From NCBI GenBank assembly GCA_963210315.1, contig OY723302.1, positions 1,364,001 to 1,428,000 on the forward strand: a DNA stretch of 64,000 nt. The letters run 5' to 3'. Both the position numbers and the translations under genes were made by a program. This DNA comes from Rhynchopus euleeides (taxonomy: Eukaryota; Euglenozoa; Diplonemea; Diplonemida; Diplonemidae). Positions within the stretch are counted from its first letter, which is position 1. The number at the start of each line of letters is the position of its first letter. The notes beneath the pieces are model-generated. The model was given only the letters and a program-made list of their open reading frames with translations, was not told the origin of the DNA and made no database searches. Shown here piece after piece: positions 11,713 through 24,640 of the stretch.

Positions 11713-12683
11713 ACCTTGCGAATGCGATCGGGTTTGCGGGCTTGCGGCCATGACATCTCGAAAGGGTCGTCATGTTTCGGGTTCGACTTGGTGGGCATCC
11801 GTGGCATGCAAGAGATGGCACACCAGGAGCCACGCAGCACCAGGTCGACCTGGATCTGATCGAGCTCAGGGGGAAGGAAGCACAGTCACCAAAGTGATAT
11901 CACCGCCGGCCTCAACCACCAAACTGCAACCGCAGAAGTTCCGCTATTCTCACAAGGGAAGGCGCCCTGGGATGTAGCAGTGATTTGTGTGCAGCGCCAT
12001 CAAGTGACACTGACCGCCTTGAACAGAGAGGTAGTGTACAGATGGCGATCAGTGAGAGGGCGTGCTGTGTCCTCACACTTCCCCATCTACCTCCATTCGT
12101 TCACCGTTGTTGATAGCGATTTTTTCGCCATTTTTTCGAATCGTATGCATCGGTCAGGCCGAGTGAATCAAAATAGCGCAAAAATCACACCAAAATCTGT
12201 GTCTGAGGCACAGAAATCGTGCAAAAAAGCACCCAAAAAAGTGCAAAAAACCCAAAATAGGATTTCGAAAATTGGCCAAAATACCCCCAAAATAGAGCCA
12301 CACCTGTCCGGGAATCCGAATTTTTTTTGGTGGGGGGGTTTTCCCTCACACCAGGCCGAAGATGTACCCTGCAGCAGGCCCGAACCACGAGGATTTCGGC
12401 TCCCGATGACTGCTTCCCGCGCAGGACTGGGTTCCGACCTGATGTCGGAGAGATCCACACCGTGTTCAGCCCGGAAGGAACAGATAGGAAATGCACCAAC
12501 ACATCGTTTCGGCACCGTAGCGAAGACCCACGGTGGCGCTGTCTACTCCTGCCTCCGGACGCGCCCCGGAGAACCCGGTGTTGGTCAGGACGGGATTTTG
12601 GGGGAAGCGCCGGAAAATACCCCAGACCAGCAGAACCAGCAAAAATCTGAAAATCCAATTTCAAGCTACGTGCCTGATCAGAC
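11713..12683. other. No gene seen between two repeat blocks
   Basis: Only short, compositionally biased open frames are present. The stretch 12160-12310 is unusually rich in CAAAA/AAAATC words. The right edge is the 8-bp duplication GATCAGAC of the following transposon. Confidence 0.4.
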
Positions 12684-13881
12684 CAGGGGATAAGATAGGT
12701 CTGGTTTTCCGGTTTTCAAAACCAGGGTTTCCCGGTTCCCGGTTTTCTGGGAAAAAAAAAAAGGTCGGTCTCATTTTTGGCGGTTTTTTTGTGACTTTGG
12801 GACAGTAAAACAGTCAGAAAAAACGCCATAAAAAAAATAGAAAGTGACCCCATCGTGATCCGCACAGAGCCCAAATAGTCCAAAGAAGGCAGAGAAGCGG
12901 AGAAGAAAAAATGGACCTAGCGGGTGGCCCGGTGGGTGGTGATGCCCTCGTCATGCAGGTCTCTTCTGTTTTGAAGGTGCACACATGGTGGACTCCAGCC
13001 ACCATGTCTAAGAGGGAGTCTAAGACTGCAGTCTGTACTGGAGACGGGAGTCTATTTTCCAGCTAGTTTACGCTCAGACTCCCGCTAGTTGAGACTCATG
13101 GGAGACACGGTGTACTCCAGCGGAGGTAGGGTAACCTCCGCTGGAGTTCACCGTGTCGTCTGCCTCTGTGCAGCGTCACTCGGTGCCATCGAATACATGG
13201 CGACAGCCCACCAACTCGAGACAGATCTGCTTGTCTGGAGGGCTGAGACGAGAACACGAACGACTTTCAAGCAGTCTTGAAGGTCGCCAAGCCTATTGGG
13301 GGCAACTAACAGATGAGATTTGTTTGTTGCCTGTCGTCACAGCTAGGTGCCCATCTCCTCGAAAACTCTCGTCTAGGCTCTACGTGGCGGAGATCTCGTG
13401 GACCCTTTGGCCATGACAAGGTCTGCCGTGCATCCACTCCACCCACAACGCACACCTGTCACGAGTGGTCGCTCCCACGTCCTCCTCCACCCTGAAGGTT
13501 GAACCCTCAAGGACCAGTGATCTCCTGCTGGCCGGGCTGCGATACAGTGAAGCCTTCCTACTTACAAGCGAATCCAGACTGTAGGGAACAGATGTTCACT
13601 ACCGTGGCCTCCGGCGGCTGGGGGGCTCCGCCCCCCAGACCCCCCTGCGTAAAAACATTGCACCAGACCGGTTTTTTGGCCGAGAGTCCAAACTTTCAAA
13701 GCAGCTGCTGCGCCTGCCCCACCAAGCAGCCTCAGTACGACAGGACGCGCGCAGGCACTGGGCCCTCTCAGATTCTGGGAGGGTTTGCGCGGGTCGCGCG
13801 CGCCGAAGGCGCGCGCGAAAAATTTTCAAAACCAGAAAAACCGGAAAACGGCGCCAGAAAAAAAGTCTATCTTATACCCTG
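12684..13881. mobile_element. hAT-like non-autonomous transposon, family A copy 2
   Basis: This copy has the same termini (CAGGGGATAAGATAG ... CTATCTTATACCCTG) and near-identical interior as the copy at 8350-9544. It is flanked by a perfect 8-bp duplication GATCAGAC (12676-12683 and 13882-13889). It differs from copy 1 by small indels, for example near 12920, 13000 and 13370. There is no coding capacity for a transposase, so it must be mobilised in trans. High identity between the copies implies recent activity. Confidence 0.9.
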
Positions 13882-13889
13882 GATCAGAC

Positions 13890-15297
13890 TGCCAGCACAG
13901 AAAAAAAATATGGGTTGTGTGTCTTGTGCAAACGAACGGTGCCATGCCTTGAATGTAATTTGGATCGCGCAAGGTGCCCGCGGCGGACGTGCCCTCCCCC
14001 CCCATCTCTCTCTCTGCCTATATTTTTCGCGTCAAAAAAATTGTTCTGAAAATCCGCGATTGTTCTGAAAATACCGAAAAATTCTGAAAGGTCCGGGGCA
14101 CACAGCACACACACACACACACGCGCGCACCCCCAGGAATTTCTTCAGAATATGATGCTGTCACCCCACGGGCCTCTTCTCCACACCGCACCACCCAGAG
14201 CTAGGAATTCTTGGCACTGGTGGCGGTGGTGGTGGCCGGGGCGATGTCAGCTATCCTGTATAACGACACCCCCCCCCACACGCAATCCAACTCGCTTCAT
14301 TCCCTGAGGTGCAACAACCTGTAGTAAGGGACTATCGGGATTGTGTGGGGTTCGTTTGTCATCTCACAGTGGGGCCGCCACAGGGGGTTGCTGTGCTTTC
14401 CCCAAGCCTATTCTTGCAGGGCTAAATAAATATTAATCAATAGTGTGAAGTCGAAACAGGCCCCACCCCCCTCATTCCCCCCACACCCCTCGAGCAAGCG
14501 GCATTTAATCTGAGAGTGTACTAACCTCATATGAAGGTGTGGCTCCCTTCCAAAGCAGATTTGAATTTATTCGTTCTGCGATTTTCATTCGCTGCCACCC
14601 CATCCCATCCCAGCCATCGCAGCAACGCGGCGCTGTCGGTTTATTGGCCTTCGGCACAGCAACAGATGAATGGGTGCGATGGGTGATGGGGTGTGGGAGT
14701 GTGAGGGGGGGAGAGGTGACGTGGGCCCTTCTACCAGCTAGTGATCGGCTGAAATCCGTCAAAAAAAACACCCCAAAAGCTGTGTTCCCTCCTCCTGCAT
14801 AACCCCCTCTCTGCTGCACGCACACCACGCCCGCCCGCCCCCCCCCCCCCCCCCCGTGGTAACCTGCAAGAAGATGTAGTGTGTCTAATCGCTCAAATCG
14901 TTGAAAATAGGTGGGGAGGGAGACGAACCGTGTTGCAGAGTGCAATGTCTCGAGGGGTCTGCTGCAGCGTCCTTTTCTCAACTCTGCTGGGAAAGGAAAG
15001 GAAGGGGCAGGGGAAGGGGAACGGAAGGGCATTGATTCACGGGTCTCTGTGATGTGTAGGAGGCTGGGCAGTGGGGGGGGGGGGGGAGGGGGGAGGAGTC
15101 CGGGCAGTAGACGGAACATTTTCATTTTTGAAGTGAAAATGGAAAAGAAAATGAGGGATCGGATGGCGCCCCCCCCCCCCCCCTCCCCTATGACATCAGC
15201 GCACGTCGTCTGTGTTCAGGAGGTTGATCGGTTCACCATGCACATTACTTCACTCCCGAATCAGGAACCCCAGCGCGACACATTAACACACGACACG
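13890..15297. other. No gene seen upstream of the secreted-protein gene
   Basis: C/G runs occur near 14268, 14838, 15074 and 15170, with a (CA)n stretch at 14101-14120. No ORF or RNA gene is recognised. The final 200 bases are the presumed promoter region of the gene starting at 15298; I could not identify a TATA box or other element. Confidence 0.4.
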
Positions 15298-15828
15298 ATG
15301 CGTCACTTCACTGGCATGCTGTCCGCTGTGTGCATCGCAGCCTGGTGCGGCGTGGCTGCAGCGGAGACGGAGGTGTACACCGGCACCACCTTCAACACGA
15401 CGGGCGGTGTGGAGGTGTGCACGCTGACGGTCGAGAAGGATGCGAGCGGGAAGACGACGCTGATTCGTGTGGCGGGGTGGGGCCAGGGGTTCGGCACCGA
15501 GAAGGCGACCCGCGATGAGTTCGGGCCCCAGGAGGTGGTTGTGGCGGCGGACAACACGAGCGACGAGATGGTGGAGGAGGTGACGTTCGAGAAGACGCTG
15601 TCCTTCAAGCACTGGGGCTTCCACAACATCGCGTGGGAGGAGACGAAGCCGAAGTGGACGTGGGACGCGTCGAGGTGGCTGGGTGCGCTGATCCGTGAGG
15701 TGCGCTACGTCGTTGTGAAGGGTGACTACGAGGAACTGCAGGCACGGTCGAACATCTATCTGCTCGGGCGCACTGCGTCTGTGGCTGGCATCGAGATCCA
15801 GTGCACGAACCTGAAGAGGGTTGCGTGA
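15298..15828 (+). CDS. Small predicted secreted protein, unknown family
   Basis: A single-exon ORF of 176 residues ending in TGA. Residues 1 to about 22 form a good signal peptide: MRHFTGML, a hydrophobic stretch with AVCIAAWCGVAAA, then a probable cleavage site before ETEVY. The mature part is beta-rich in appearance (alternating V/T/E residues such as TLTVEKDASGKTTLIRVAGW). It contains several Trp residues and only two Cys after the signal. I do not recognise the family. I chose the ATG at 15298 because it precedes the signal peptide; the frame stays open upstream, but that part is low-complexity. Codon use (GC-rich third positions) matches the neighbouring CPT1 gene, supporting a real gene. 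It lies 640 bp upstream of CPT1 on the same strand. Confidence 0.7.
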   Translation: MRHFTGMLSAVCIAAWCGVAAAETEVYTGTTFNTTGGVEVCTLTVEKDASGKTTLIRVAGWGQGFGTEKATRDEFGPQEVVVAADNTSDEMVEEVTFEKTLSFKHWGFHNIAWEETKPKWTWDASRWLGALIREVRYVVVKGDYEELQARSNIYLLGRTASVAGIEIQCTNLKRVA

Positions 15829-16470
15829 GGGTAACTTCCGACCGAACACTGCAGACATCTGCTGGGATGTTGCACACACACTATCGTGAGTGTCTTAACA
15901 CCACGCCGCAGAGGAGGGCCGATGTGTGGGTTCTCTTCTTTCATTTTTTTTGTTGCTGTTGATTTGCTGTTATCGTTTCTACAATCTATTGTCCTGTGTG
16001 ACTCGTCCATACCGGCGGTGCTGCAGGATGCATCAGGCACTGCGAGCCCCACGCAGGCCTGCTGCCTGCCTGCAGCCACCACCGCCCTATTGCACCCAGC
16101 CCACGTGGCACCACTTATCAGTGCTTCGGCACACCCCGAGGTACCGCAAGGCTGCTCCGAAGCATCTATGTTCTCAAGGCGCTCGACTCTCGGCGGGTGT
16201 GCCCCTGCCTCTGCACCGCACCCAATCACTGATGTGCGCACCAGCACACCTTGGAGGGGTGTGGGAGGCAACGCGGCACACCCCTTCCCCGCTGAAGATC
16301 GCGAAAATAGCTGAAGAGATAATCGAAAAAAAGGAACACCCGCCCCCCCTGCCCACCCCACACCCCCCGCCCCCCTCCCTTTCCCCTTCCTCTTTGTTGC
16401 CTTCAGCTTCAAGGCACAGCCCTGCACCACAACACCACACGACTCCTCCCGCAGGCCAAGAGAAGACACA
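15829..16470. other. Intergenic spacer between the secreted-protein gene and CPT1
   Basis: No gene is supported. The last 130 bases before the CPT1 start are pyrimidine-rich (C/T tracts at 16339-16395), as seen before several genes in this window. The open frames here are antisense or out-of-frame with no recognisable protein. Confidence 0.4.
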
Positions 16471-19086
16471 ATGGCCGAGGCAAGGGCAGCGTGCCACCCG
16501 GTCCCTGCGATCGGGTTGCACACATTCCGTGTCGACCCGACGCTGCACCAGACCCAGGTTGCTGTGTCCAGCGATGGCTTCGTGCTGTACATCCCCCACC
16601 CCTACTTCATCTGGAAGGGGCTGAAGCGTGCATTCCACTCCACGCGGACTCAGGTGCAGACCCTGCTGTGGCCACTCAGGCCACGCCTCGTTGTCGGGTT
16701 CGTCTGCAGCTTCTCTGCATATGTCTCAAGCAAGGACAGCAGCCACTGGCTGCGAAGCGGGAAAATCGCAGAAACCCTGTGGAAGGTCGACAGCAAACTC
16801 CCCTTCACGAAGTGGCTGCCGACGCCTTTCCGCGTCGCCTACCTGTCGCTGACCACGGCAGCGGGCATCATCGTGACCCTGGTGTTCGTGCAGAAGACCC
16901 TGCTGCGCTTCCTGCTGTCCTACCACGAGTGGCTCTTCGAGGGGCGCAAGGTGTCCACCACCACCAAGGTGTGGGGCAGCATCCTGAAGTACGGCTACCT
17001 CAACAGGGGCCTGCTTGCGGGGAAGCCGCTCCTCTACGCCTTCCAGTCGGCCCTCCCCTCGCTGAAGGCACCCCCCGTGGAGTCCACCGTGAAGGACTAC
17101 CTCAACTCGATGGAGCCGCTGTGCAAGCCTGAGGAGTTCCAGACCCTGCAGAAGGACGCGACGGCCTTCCTCGCGGGCCCCGCCCGCACCCTCCAGAGCT
17201 ACCTCTGGATGAAGTCGCTGATCACGCGGAACTACGTCACCGACTGGTGGGTCAAGTTCGTCTACCTGCGCGGCAGGACCCCGCTGTTTATCAACAGCAA
17301 CTTCTACGGCATCGGCGACGGCCCGAAGGACCTGATGCCCTCGCAGAAGCAGCTCCCCCGTGCGGCGTGCTGGGTGTACTACTGGCTGCTGGCGAGGCAG
17401 CTTGTCGACAGGGAGCGCCTCCCCCCTCTGTGCATCAACGGCATGGTCCCCCTCTGCATGGACCAGTACCGCTCTGCCTTCAACAGCGTGCGTGTGCCTG
17501 GGCTGGAGTGCGACCGCCTGCAGGTGTACGACATGGACGAGTCTCGCCACATCGTGGTGCAGTACAAGGGGCACTACTACTCCCTGGTGCCCTACTCGCA
17601 GGGGTCGGGCAGGCTGCTTGCCCCTGTGGAGATCCAGCGCCAGCTGGAGGGTATTGTCAACGCGCACGATGAGTCGGAGCGTGACGACACCCCTGACAAG
17701 CGGATTGCCGCCCTGACGACGCTGGACAGGACGAAGTGGGCCTCGATCCGTGAGAACTACCTGCTGGATGGGAAGCACAACCGCAACACGCTGGACCAGA
17801 TTGAGCGTGCCATGTTCCTGGTGTCGCTGGATGACGAGGAGCCCGAGGGCCTGACGGACATCAGTATGTCGGTGCTGCATTTAGTTTTGGGGTTGATTGC
17901 GCGTTTGTTATGATGCCCGCTTTTTCACCCCCACCCCACCCCTCACAGGCAGGGACCTGTTCCTGGCGGACGGGGCACGCAGGTGGTGTGACAAGTCGTT
18001 CACCGCGGTGATCTTCAAGTATGCCACAAGTCAGCCACGTTGCAGCACCACCCTCCACCCCTGCACCCCCCCACCTCACCCCGCAGGAACGGGCGTGTCG
18101 GTATCCACACGGAGCACACCTGGGCCGATGCCCCTGTGATTGCGCACATCCTGGAGTGGACGCTGGCAATGGAGCTGACCTACAAGGACACGACATACAC
18201 CCCTGAGGGCGACCTGCGCAAGGACGTCTTCCCGCTGCAGGAGGCCAAGGCGACGACGTGGTCTGACGTGAAGTGGCAGATCGGCAAGGAGGTGCAGGTG
18301 AAGGAGAAGATCCTGCGCCCCGCACAGAAGCTGCAGTGGCGCGTCCCCCGTGGGCTGGCCGCAGAGATCGACGCCGCGACGGCGTCGGCGCGTGCCGCCA
18401 TGGACGACCTGGACCTGCTGCTGTGGGAGTTCGCCGACTACGGCAAGGGGCTTGTGAAGAAGGCGAAGGTGTCCCCCGACGCGTGGATCCAGATGGCGCT
18501 GCAGCTGGCGTACTTCCGCGACCAGGGCCGCTTCGACCTGACCTACGAGAGCAGCATGACGCGTCTCTTTGCGGAGGGGCGTACCGAGACAATCCGCTCG
18601 TGCACCACGCAGTCCTGTGCGTGGGTGCGTTCGATGGACGACCCCAACGCCACCAAGGAGCAGCGCCTCGACCTGCTGCGCGAGGCGACGGAGCAGCACA
18701 CCGTGACGTCGCGCAAGGCGATGGTGGGGAAGGGTGTGGACCGCCACATGTTCGCGATGTACGTCGTGGCAGTCGGCAAGGGCATCGAGGCGGACTTCGT
18801 GAAGAACGCTGTGTCGCTGCCCTACAAGCTCTCCACGTCGCAGGTGCCGCAGCGCCAGCTGCCTAAGGGTGCGTGGCCCAACGCCGACATGGGTGACAAG
18901 CACTACACACCGAGCGGTGGGTTCGGCCCTGTTGCCGACGACGGGTACGGTGTGTCGTACTGCCTGTGTGGCGACCTCCGTTTCTTCTTCCACGTGTCGT
19001 CGAAGAAGGTGTGCTCCTCCACCGACTCGGAGCGCATGCAGGGGAACATCCGCAAGGCGCTGAAGGACATGGAGCTCCTTGCCTAG
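16471..19086 (+). CDS. CPT1: Carnitine O-palmitoyltransferase 1-like (three exons)
   Basis: This enzyme transfers long-chain acyl groups from CoA to carnitine at the mitochondrial outer membrane, the entry step for fatty-acid oxidation. Exons are inferred at 16471-17863, 17949-18018 and 18087-19086. The 85- and 68-bp introns (GTATGT/CACAG and GTATGC/GCAG) restore one 820-residue frame, close to the usual ~770 of CPT1. Two hydrophobic segments near residues 70-85 and 125-150 match the CPT1 membrane anchor. Diagnostic blocks are YLRGRTPLFINSNFYG, FNSVRVPGLECDRLQVYD, then RRWCDKSF (exon 2), and TEHTWADAPV with the catalytic His at the start of exon 3. TYESSMTRLFAEGRTETIRS, the C-terminal YGVSY and the SSK..SSTDSERMQ block follow. 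The stop is TAG. The membrane segments argue for CPT1 over CPT2 or carnitine acetyltransferase. Confidence 0.95.
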
Positions 19087-22000
19087 GCACGCTGCTGCCT
19101 TCAGAACGGATCGAACCGGTTCACGGTTTTGAATAAGATGAGAACATACGTGGCAACGAGAAAACAGCCGGGCGCCATCGCCTACGAACAGCGACTCACA
19201 GAGCCGCAGCCCACTTTCTGGCGCCTCGGGCCAAAACCCCGCAGGCTCCAGGGAGGGGGCCAACAGACCGCGCATCGGAGACGCGGGGGCAGGTTGCCAC
19301 GGCACAAGCCTTGCTGCCACGCCACAGAGGCTGGTGAGTCTGCTCTGGGCCATGACTGCAACATCCCCCCGGAGCCATGCGTATTTCGTATATATTTTTT
19401 TTCGCAAACAAAACGTGCATGTGGCGGTGCGCAGGAATATCGGCATGAAGTAAGAACCGTAGTCAGCCGGCTGTTTGTTGCCTCGAAAAGCAAACGAATA
19501 GGAGGGTGTAGGTGTGTGTGAGAGGATTGGAGAGAGAGCGCCGCCCCAAGGGCAAATGCAGATGCCCCGTCTGCATGTGTCCTGGTCAAACAAAAGTTCA
19601 AAGAAATGGTGTCCTTCCCACGTCAGTGGGGTAAACGTACAAGAGGGGGCGGGGGACCAAGCGAAACCTCCCTGTTGAATAACCAGAAACAAAATATCCC
19701 TGTATTAATTTGCCCTCCTCTGCTTGTGGGTGTGTTGGGGCTGTGGCTGCACTGCCCCAGCACTATTTCAAACAAGGTAAAAAAAATCGGACGCGACAGT
19801 CCACCGTCATCTCACACGTCAGCTGGTGGCCATCGGTGCCAAATCAGCAAAAAGGAAAACGAAAACACTCTCTATCACGCGCAGGAGAGAGTCGGGGGAG
19901 GTGGGGGGGGGGGGGGGGTCAAACGGGACAGATCGAGCCTAACTTGGGATTCGTCGATGCAAACAACAAAAAACACAACAAAAGCAAACCCGAACAGAAA
20001 ACGAGAGAAAAAAATCAACTGCAACACCCACCACCAAGGTGCCTCTCTGTGGTGTGGAGAGGGTGATGGCGGGGAGCGGGGTTGGGGGAGTGGGGAATGG
20101 CACAGCCAACATTTTCACAGAAAACCCGGGCTGTCTATTTTTTTCTTCTCCCCCCCCCCCCCCCCTCCCCACCCACCCACCACCAGCCATTTCCCCCCCC
20201 CTCCTCTCCTCTCCTCTCCCCCCCCCCTCCACCAACACCCTTTGCATTACCTCCTGTTTATTTGCATCGCCGCTTTCCTTACCCCTCTCCCCCCTCCCTC
20301 CTTCCTCCTCCACCCGTGTCCCAAACCTTCGCGCTTGCATGGCTCATGCACCCCGATAACCCCACCCCTCTCTCTCTCTCTCTCGCTCCCCCCCACTCTC
20401 TGCCCCCGTCTGGAAGACGGAAGGGAGTGCAGAGAGGAGGGATGAGTGGGGTGGGGGTGGGTGGGTGGGTGGGTAAAGGATTTTGATCGTTACGTTAAAT
20501 ATGTGTGCAGCGCTCATCCCCCCTCTCCCCCCTCCCCCACCCCCACCCCCCCCCCCCCCAAAAAAAAATAAAATAATCGTTCAGATTGTTCAAACAAGCA
20601 GCCCACAAAAGGAAAAGACGCCCGGTCCCATCACACCCCTGGATGCCTGCCGCCGTCCCTCCCTCCCCCTCGCTGCCCCCCCCCCCCCCTCCCAGCCACG
20701 TCAACTCACGTCATCTCGCTTCTCCCGAAGAGAAGGGGTGTAGGGCCGAGTGATGCAGCTTCCTTCCCTCCCCCCCACCTGCCGCCGTGCCCATCTCTCC
20801 TCCTGCCAAGAGGAATGGAGGGGGCGGGGTCGTTTTTCTGTCTCCCTTTCTCGTGGAGCTCCCCCCCCCCGGACACACGCACCCCCTCAAATTTTACGAT
20901 TTTCATCTTTCCACGGCTGTCGTCACCACCGCGCAACCAAATTTGCTTTGGCGAGGGTCCGAGCGGCAGAGGGGTATCACACGACGCAACAACTGATGTG
21001 TGTGGTGTGGGTGTGTCACATAACTGACACTCCTCCTCCTGGCCTGGCGGTGGCAGGGTACAAAAAAAAATACCGCCGGATCCTCGGGAAAAAATATGGT
21101 ACCTAGGGTACCCCGGGAGAATGTCACCCCCTGGGTGACCCTGGGGAATGTCACCCCCCCCCCCAGCCTCCAGGGGGGGGGGGTGACATTCTCCAAGGGT
21201 AGGCCTATATGATGGGGGGGTGACATTCTCCAACGGTACTTGCCTTTCGGGAAGAGGGGGTTTTTTCACTGGGGGTGCTGGGTGACGTTGCTGTGCGAAG
21301 CCTGCGTTTCCCGCATTTACTGGGCAAACGAGCCTCCTGTGTCCCTCACAACCCGAAGAGGGGGGTGCCGTGTCGTATGGGGAATCCTCTGAACGATGTG
21401 CGGGGGTGATTGGCCCATGCAGGGCTGGCGCCGCATTGAAGCTTTGTCGCCACACACACGCTGTCACATATCGGCACGAACACACAAACGCACGTGCACA
21501 CAACACACGCACACACCACCATTAGAGGGTGGACCGTCAGGCTGGGGTCGATGCAACAAAAATTATTGTCCTCAGAAGGGCCACTAGACCCCAAAATGGG
21601 TCCCATATGGTCCTGGGGGGGTCTGAGACCCTGTCGCACCCTCGCCAAATGCGTTTTTTCGTGTTTTTGCCCTTTGACTGTACTGGACATAGCGTTTTTA
21701 GGCGGTTACATGCCGTTTTGAGGCGGTTACACGTAGGGAAATGTCAGTTGAATGTCAATGGTCAGTTGAACGGGAAGTGCTCAGGCATGTCTGCATTGTC
21801 AAATTTGAGGCTGATTGGGAGCCACAAATGACTGGAATGACGGGGTCGACGGAATCTACAGTTGAGATACGGGCCAGTCTCTCAAAGGAAGAGGAAACCA
21901 GATCTGATTGCTCTCGTCGATGAGCAAGGCGTTATGCAGGATGCAGTTCCTGTACCAGAACTACGGACGGAGGACCTCCTCCTGAGGGCCATCCGGCGCC

Positions 22001-23279
22001 GCTGGCAGTCCCTGGGGGTGATACAAAGGGCAACAGCGGAAGTAAGCAGACCGCACTAATAGCCTCAGGTACAAGTTCTGTCCCAAAAAATTGGTCGCTA
22101 AAAACGGCATCGTCGGGGGCATACCACCACCTGGGAGTGAGTTGAGTTTCCGGAGCATATTGGGCACTTTCTGCCAGCAGAATCACCCGACCCCCAGCCC
22201 CAAGTGCTCGCCACGACGGTGCGGCTTCCGGTGTGGCAGGTCATCGTGCCTGTGCATAATGCGGTGGGAACGCCAGGCGATGGCCCCCCCGGAGTGGACA
22301 AAGTCCCTGCAACGGGCCCCGCCGTTGCATGTCGGGGCAAAGAGGTTGTGGTGGGGTGTGGCAGATCTTGTCAAATCCGACGGGGTCTTTCACCTAACTC
22401 CCGCGAGTGATGCGACGGCACGGCCACCGGGCCTCCCTTCGCTTGATCCGCGCGATTGTTCAGCACCCTCCGTTTTTCGAACTTGCGGTGTGCAAAAAAG
22501 ATAGTTTGCGGCACCGCTGCACAGACAGGCAATGGGGGCGGCAAAAAAAAAGGGACAGTTCAGCCGTTGGGAGGAAACGGCCCTGTAGTGTGGGCATCTG
22601 GCTTCCACCGGGCTGTGCCTTTTCCTCGGTTGCCGAGAGGGAATCAAGACGAAAAGGCGTCCGCGTCTATGGCATTAGGAGGCAGCGCCCTTCTGGCGGG
22701 TTGTGTCCATCACTGCGATGTATGTCTTGTGCGTCAGGTTTGGTGGGGGTTGGCACCAAAAAAAATAAGAGAGTTCGGCATTGATGATGCCAACACCGAT
22801 AGCAAAAGGGTCTAGGGGCAACGAGAGCAGAGGGCCCTTTCGGGGCAGCGATAAGTCAGATCAGTTGTTGTGATAGCTTCGGTTTCCGCACCTGTGATTG
22901 TCGACACATATAGGCGCAATGTGGTGTGGCCCACCCGCAGGCTCCAGCTTGCCTGGCAGTCGAGGCCACCCGCACGTGGCAGGGCATTGTGTGTGGTTAT
23001 GTGTGCAAGGTATAATAGCCAGCCAAGCCAGGCGAGAAGCAAACGAGGGGGCGTGTGGGTAGCACAGCTAGTCGGGAGCGCCATCGTGTCAGGAACCCCA
23101 GCCCCGCACCCCTGCATTGTGTTGCTGGCACCGGCCGAGTGAGTTGCTCGGATGCGGCCGGGCGAACAGAGAAGGAGGCTGACTGTGTTGCCTTTTACCT
23201 CAACACTGCCCCCTTGCATTGTGAGCAGTGAGGTTAAATCTGTGTCGTGTGTGGGTCGGCGATGGCGACAGATGTGCAG
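19087..23279. other. Long gene-free stretch
   Basis: I see no supported gene in 4.2 kb. There are many C or G runs (19900, 20150, 20210, 20545, 20682, 21157 and others) and a (CT)n patch near 20371. Short ORFs overlap on both strands without domains. The only structured part is the inverted repeat at 21095-21240. Confidence 0.45.
21095..21240. repeat. Cluster of inverted GGAGAATGTCACCCCC / GGGGGTGACATTCTCC words
   Basis: The word GAATGTCACCCCC occurs twice on the plus strand (about 21119 and 21147) and its complement GGGGGTGACATTC twice (about 21178 and 21218). Palindromic GGTACCTAGGGTACC precedes them. The block can fold into alternative hairpins. It resembles the termini of a small inverted-repeat element or a nested pair of them. 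Confidence 0.7.
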
Positions 23280-24215
23280 GTTCACAAGTTTGGATACATT
23301 CACAAACCCGCATTCTGGATTCTGGCCGCCTTATCCGTGCAGCACAGAGCTTACCGCTGACGGGGAGATTCCCAATTGAGTGCCTTGTCTGCTTTGCTCG
23401 AGCACAAGGGCAGAGGGAAATCATGTTTGAAACCCGCATTCTGGATTCTGGCCGCCTCATCCGTGCAGCACAGAGCTTACCGCTGACGGGGAGATTGAGA
23501 TGGAAAGTAGCACAGATGCCATCGCAGTCACGCAAGTGATGACAAAACATTTGCATGACCATGCACCACGCTGAGCGGGCTCCGTGCCTCGTGACAGACA
23601 CCCAATACACACAATCACTCTACCAACTCTGATCCCCACAACGAAGGCAGCAGCCTGACTGCAGTTCCACAAGTTTGGATACCTTCACAAACCCGCATTC
23701 TGGATTCTGGCCGCCTTCTCCATGCAGCACAGAGCTTACCGCTGACGGGGAGATTCCCAATGAGGAACAGTTGTCTGCTTTGCTAGGTGCAGTGCCACAA
23801 GGGCCTGTGTGTTACACAAGGCATGTTTGAAACCCGCATTCTGGATTCTGGCCGCCTCATCCGTGCAGCACAGAGCTTACCGCTGACGGGGAGATTTCGG
23901 ATTCTCCTAAGGAAGGAGCAGTAGGCACGCAAGTGATGACAAACCATTTGCATGACCATGCACCACGCTGAGCGGGCTCCGTGCCTCGTGACAGACACCC
24001 AATACACACAATCACTCTACCAACTCTGATCCCCACAACGAAGGCAGCAGCCTGACTGCACAGTTCCACAAGTCTGGATACCTTCACAAACCCGCATTCT
24101 GGATTCTGGCCGCCTCATCCGTGCAGCACAGAGCTTACCGCTGACGGGGAGATTGAGATGGAAAGTAGCACAGATGCCATCGTAGGCACGCAAGTGATGA
24201 CAAAACATTTGCATG
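23280..24215 (+). repeat. Tandem array of a 65-bp core with two alternating spacers (locus 1)
   Basis: A core starting ACCCGCATTCTGGATTCTGG and ending CTTACCGCTGACGGGGAGATT occurs at about 23306, 23432, 23691, 23832 and 24090. Spacing alternates short (126-141 bp) and long (about 258 bp). The long spacer carries CACGCAAGTGATGACAAAAC, CATGCACCACGCTGAGCGGG and ACAATCACTCTACCAACTC. The same array, with seven cores, fills an intron at 54535-56003. On the minus strand each unit keeps an open frame of about 75 codons, but I see no protein family. The units are not CRISPR-like because the spacers are themselves repeated. Confidence 0.85.
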
Positions 24216-24640
24216 ACTGCAGCACGCTGCGGTCGCTCGTGTGTGGTGGGTTTGCCGGGCACGATGTGGCCTTCTCACCGGGCGGGGCGCCTGTCGCGGT
24301 GGGATGCAAGTGTAGTCTACAGACCTGCATCAGCCTCGGCACTGCCTCTGGATGAAGCTATCGGAGAGGGTGCGGTGGTGGTCGAGTCGCGACGCGCCAG
24401 TGATCCCAAGCATCCTGATAGTGAGAGGATGTTGCGGCCCCGCCCCCAAAGCCAGCCCCTGCCCCCTCAGGCATGCGAACTAAGGAAAAAGGGGGGGGGG
24501 GGGTTCCGGGTTGCGCCTCCTGGGTTTCGGGTTGCTTCCCCTTGGGGGGACTTTCTCCTGAGGGGTGGGGTTTTGGGTGCCCCTGGAATATTCGGGAAGG
24601 CACCCATCGTCCCGTGACTTTGCCACACCGCACCACCCAG

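Noticed and set aside
18076..19692. A 538-codon minus-strand frame over the CPT1 third exon
   Set aside because: It is antisense to a clear CPT1 coding region and has no domain; long antisense frames are expected with GC-rich third positions.
23783..24342. Minus-strand frames with recurring peptide containing SGKLCAARMRRPESRMRV
   Set aside because: They arise from the repeat unit lacking stops on that strand; starts and ends vary with unit boundaries and no family is known.
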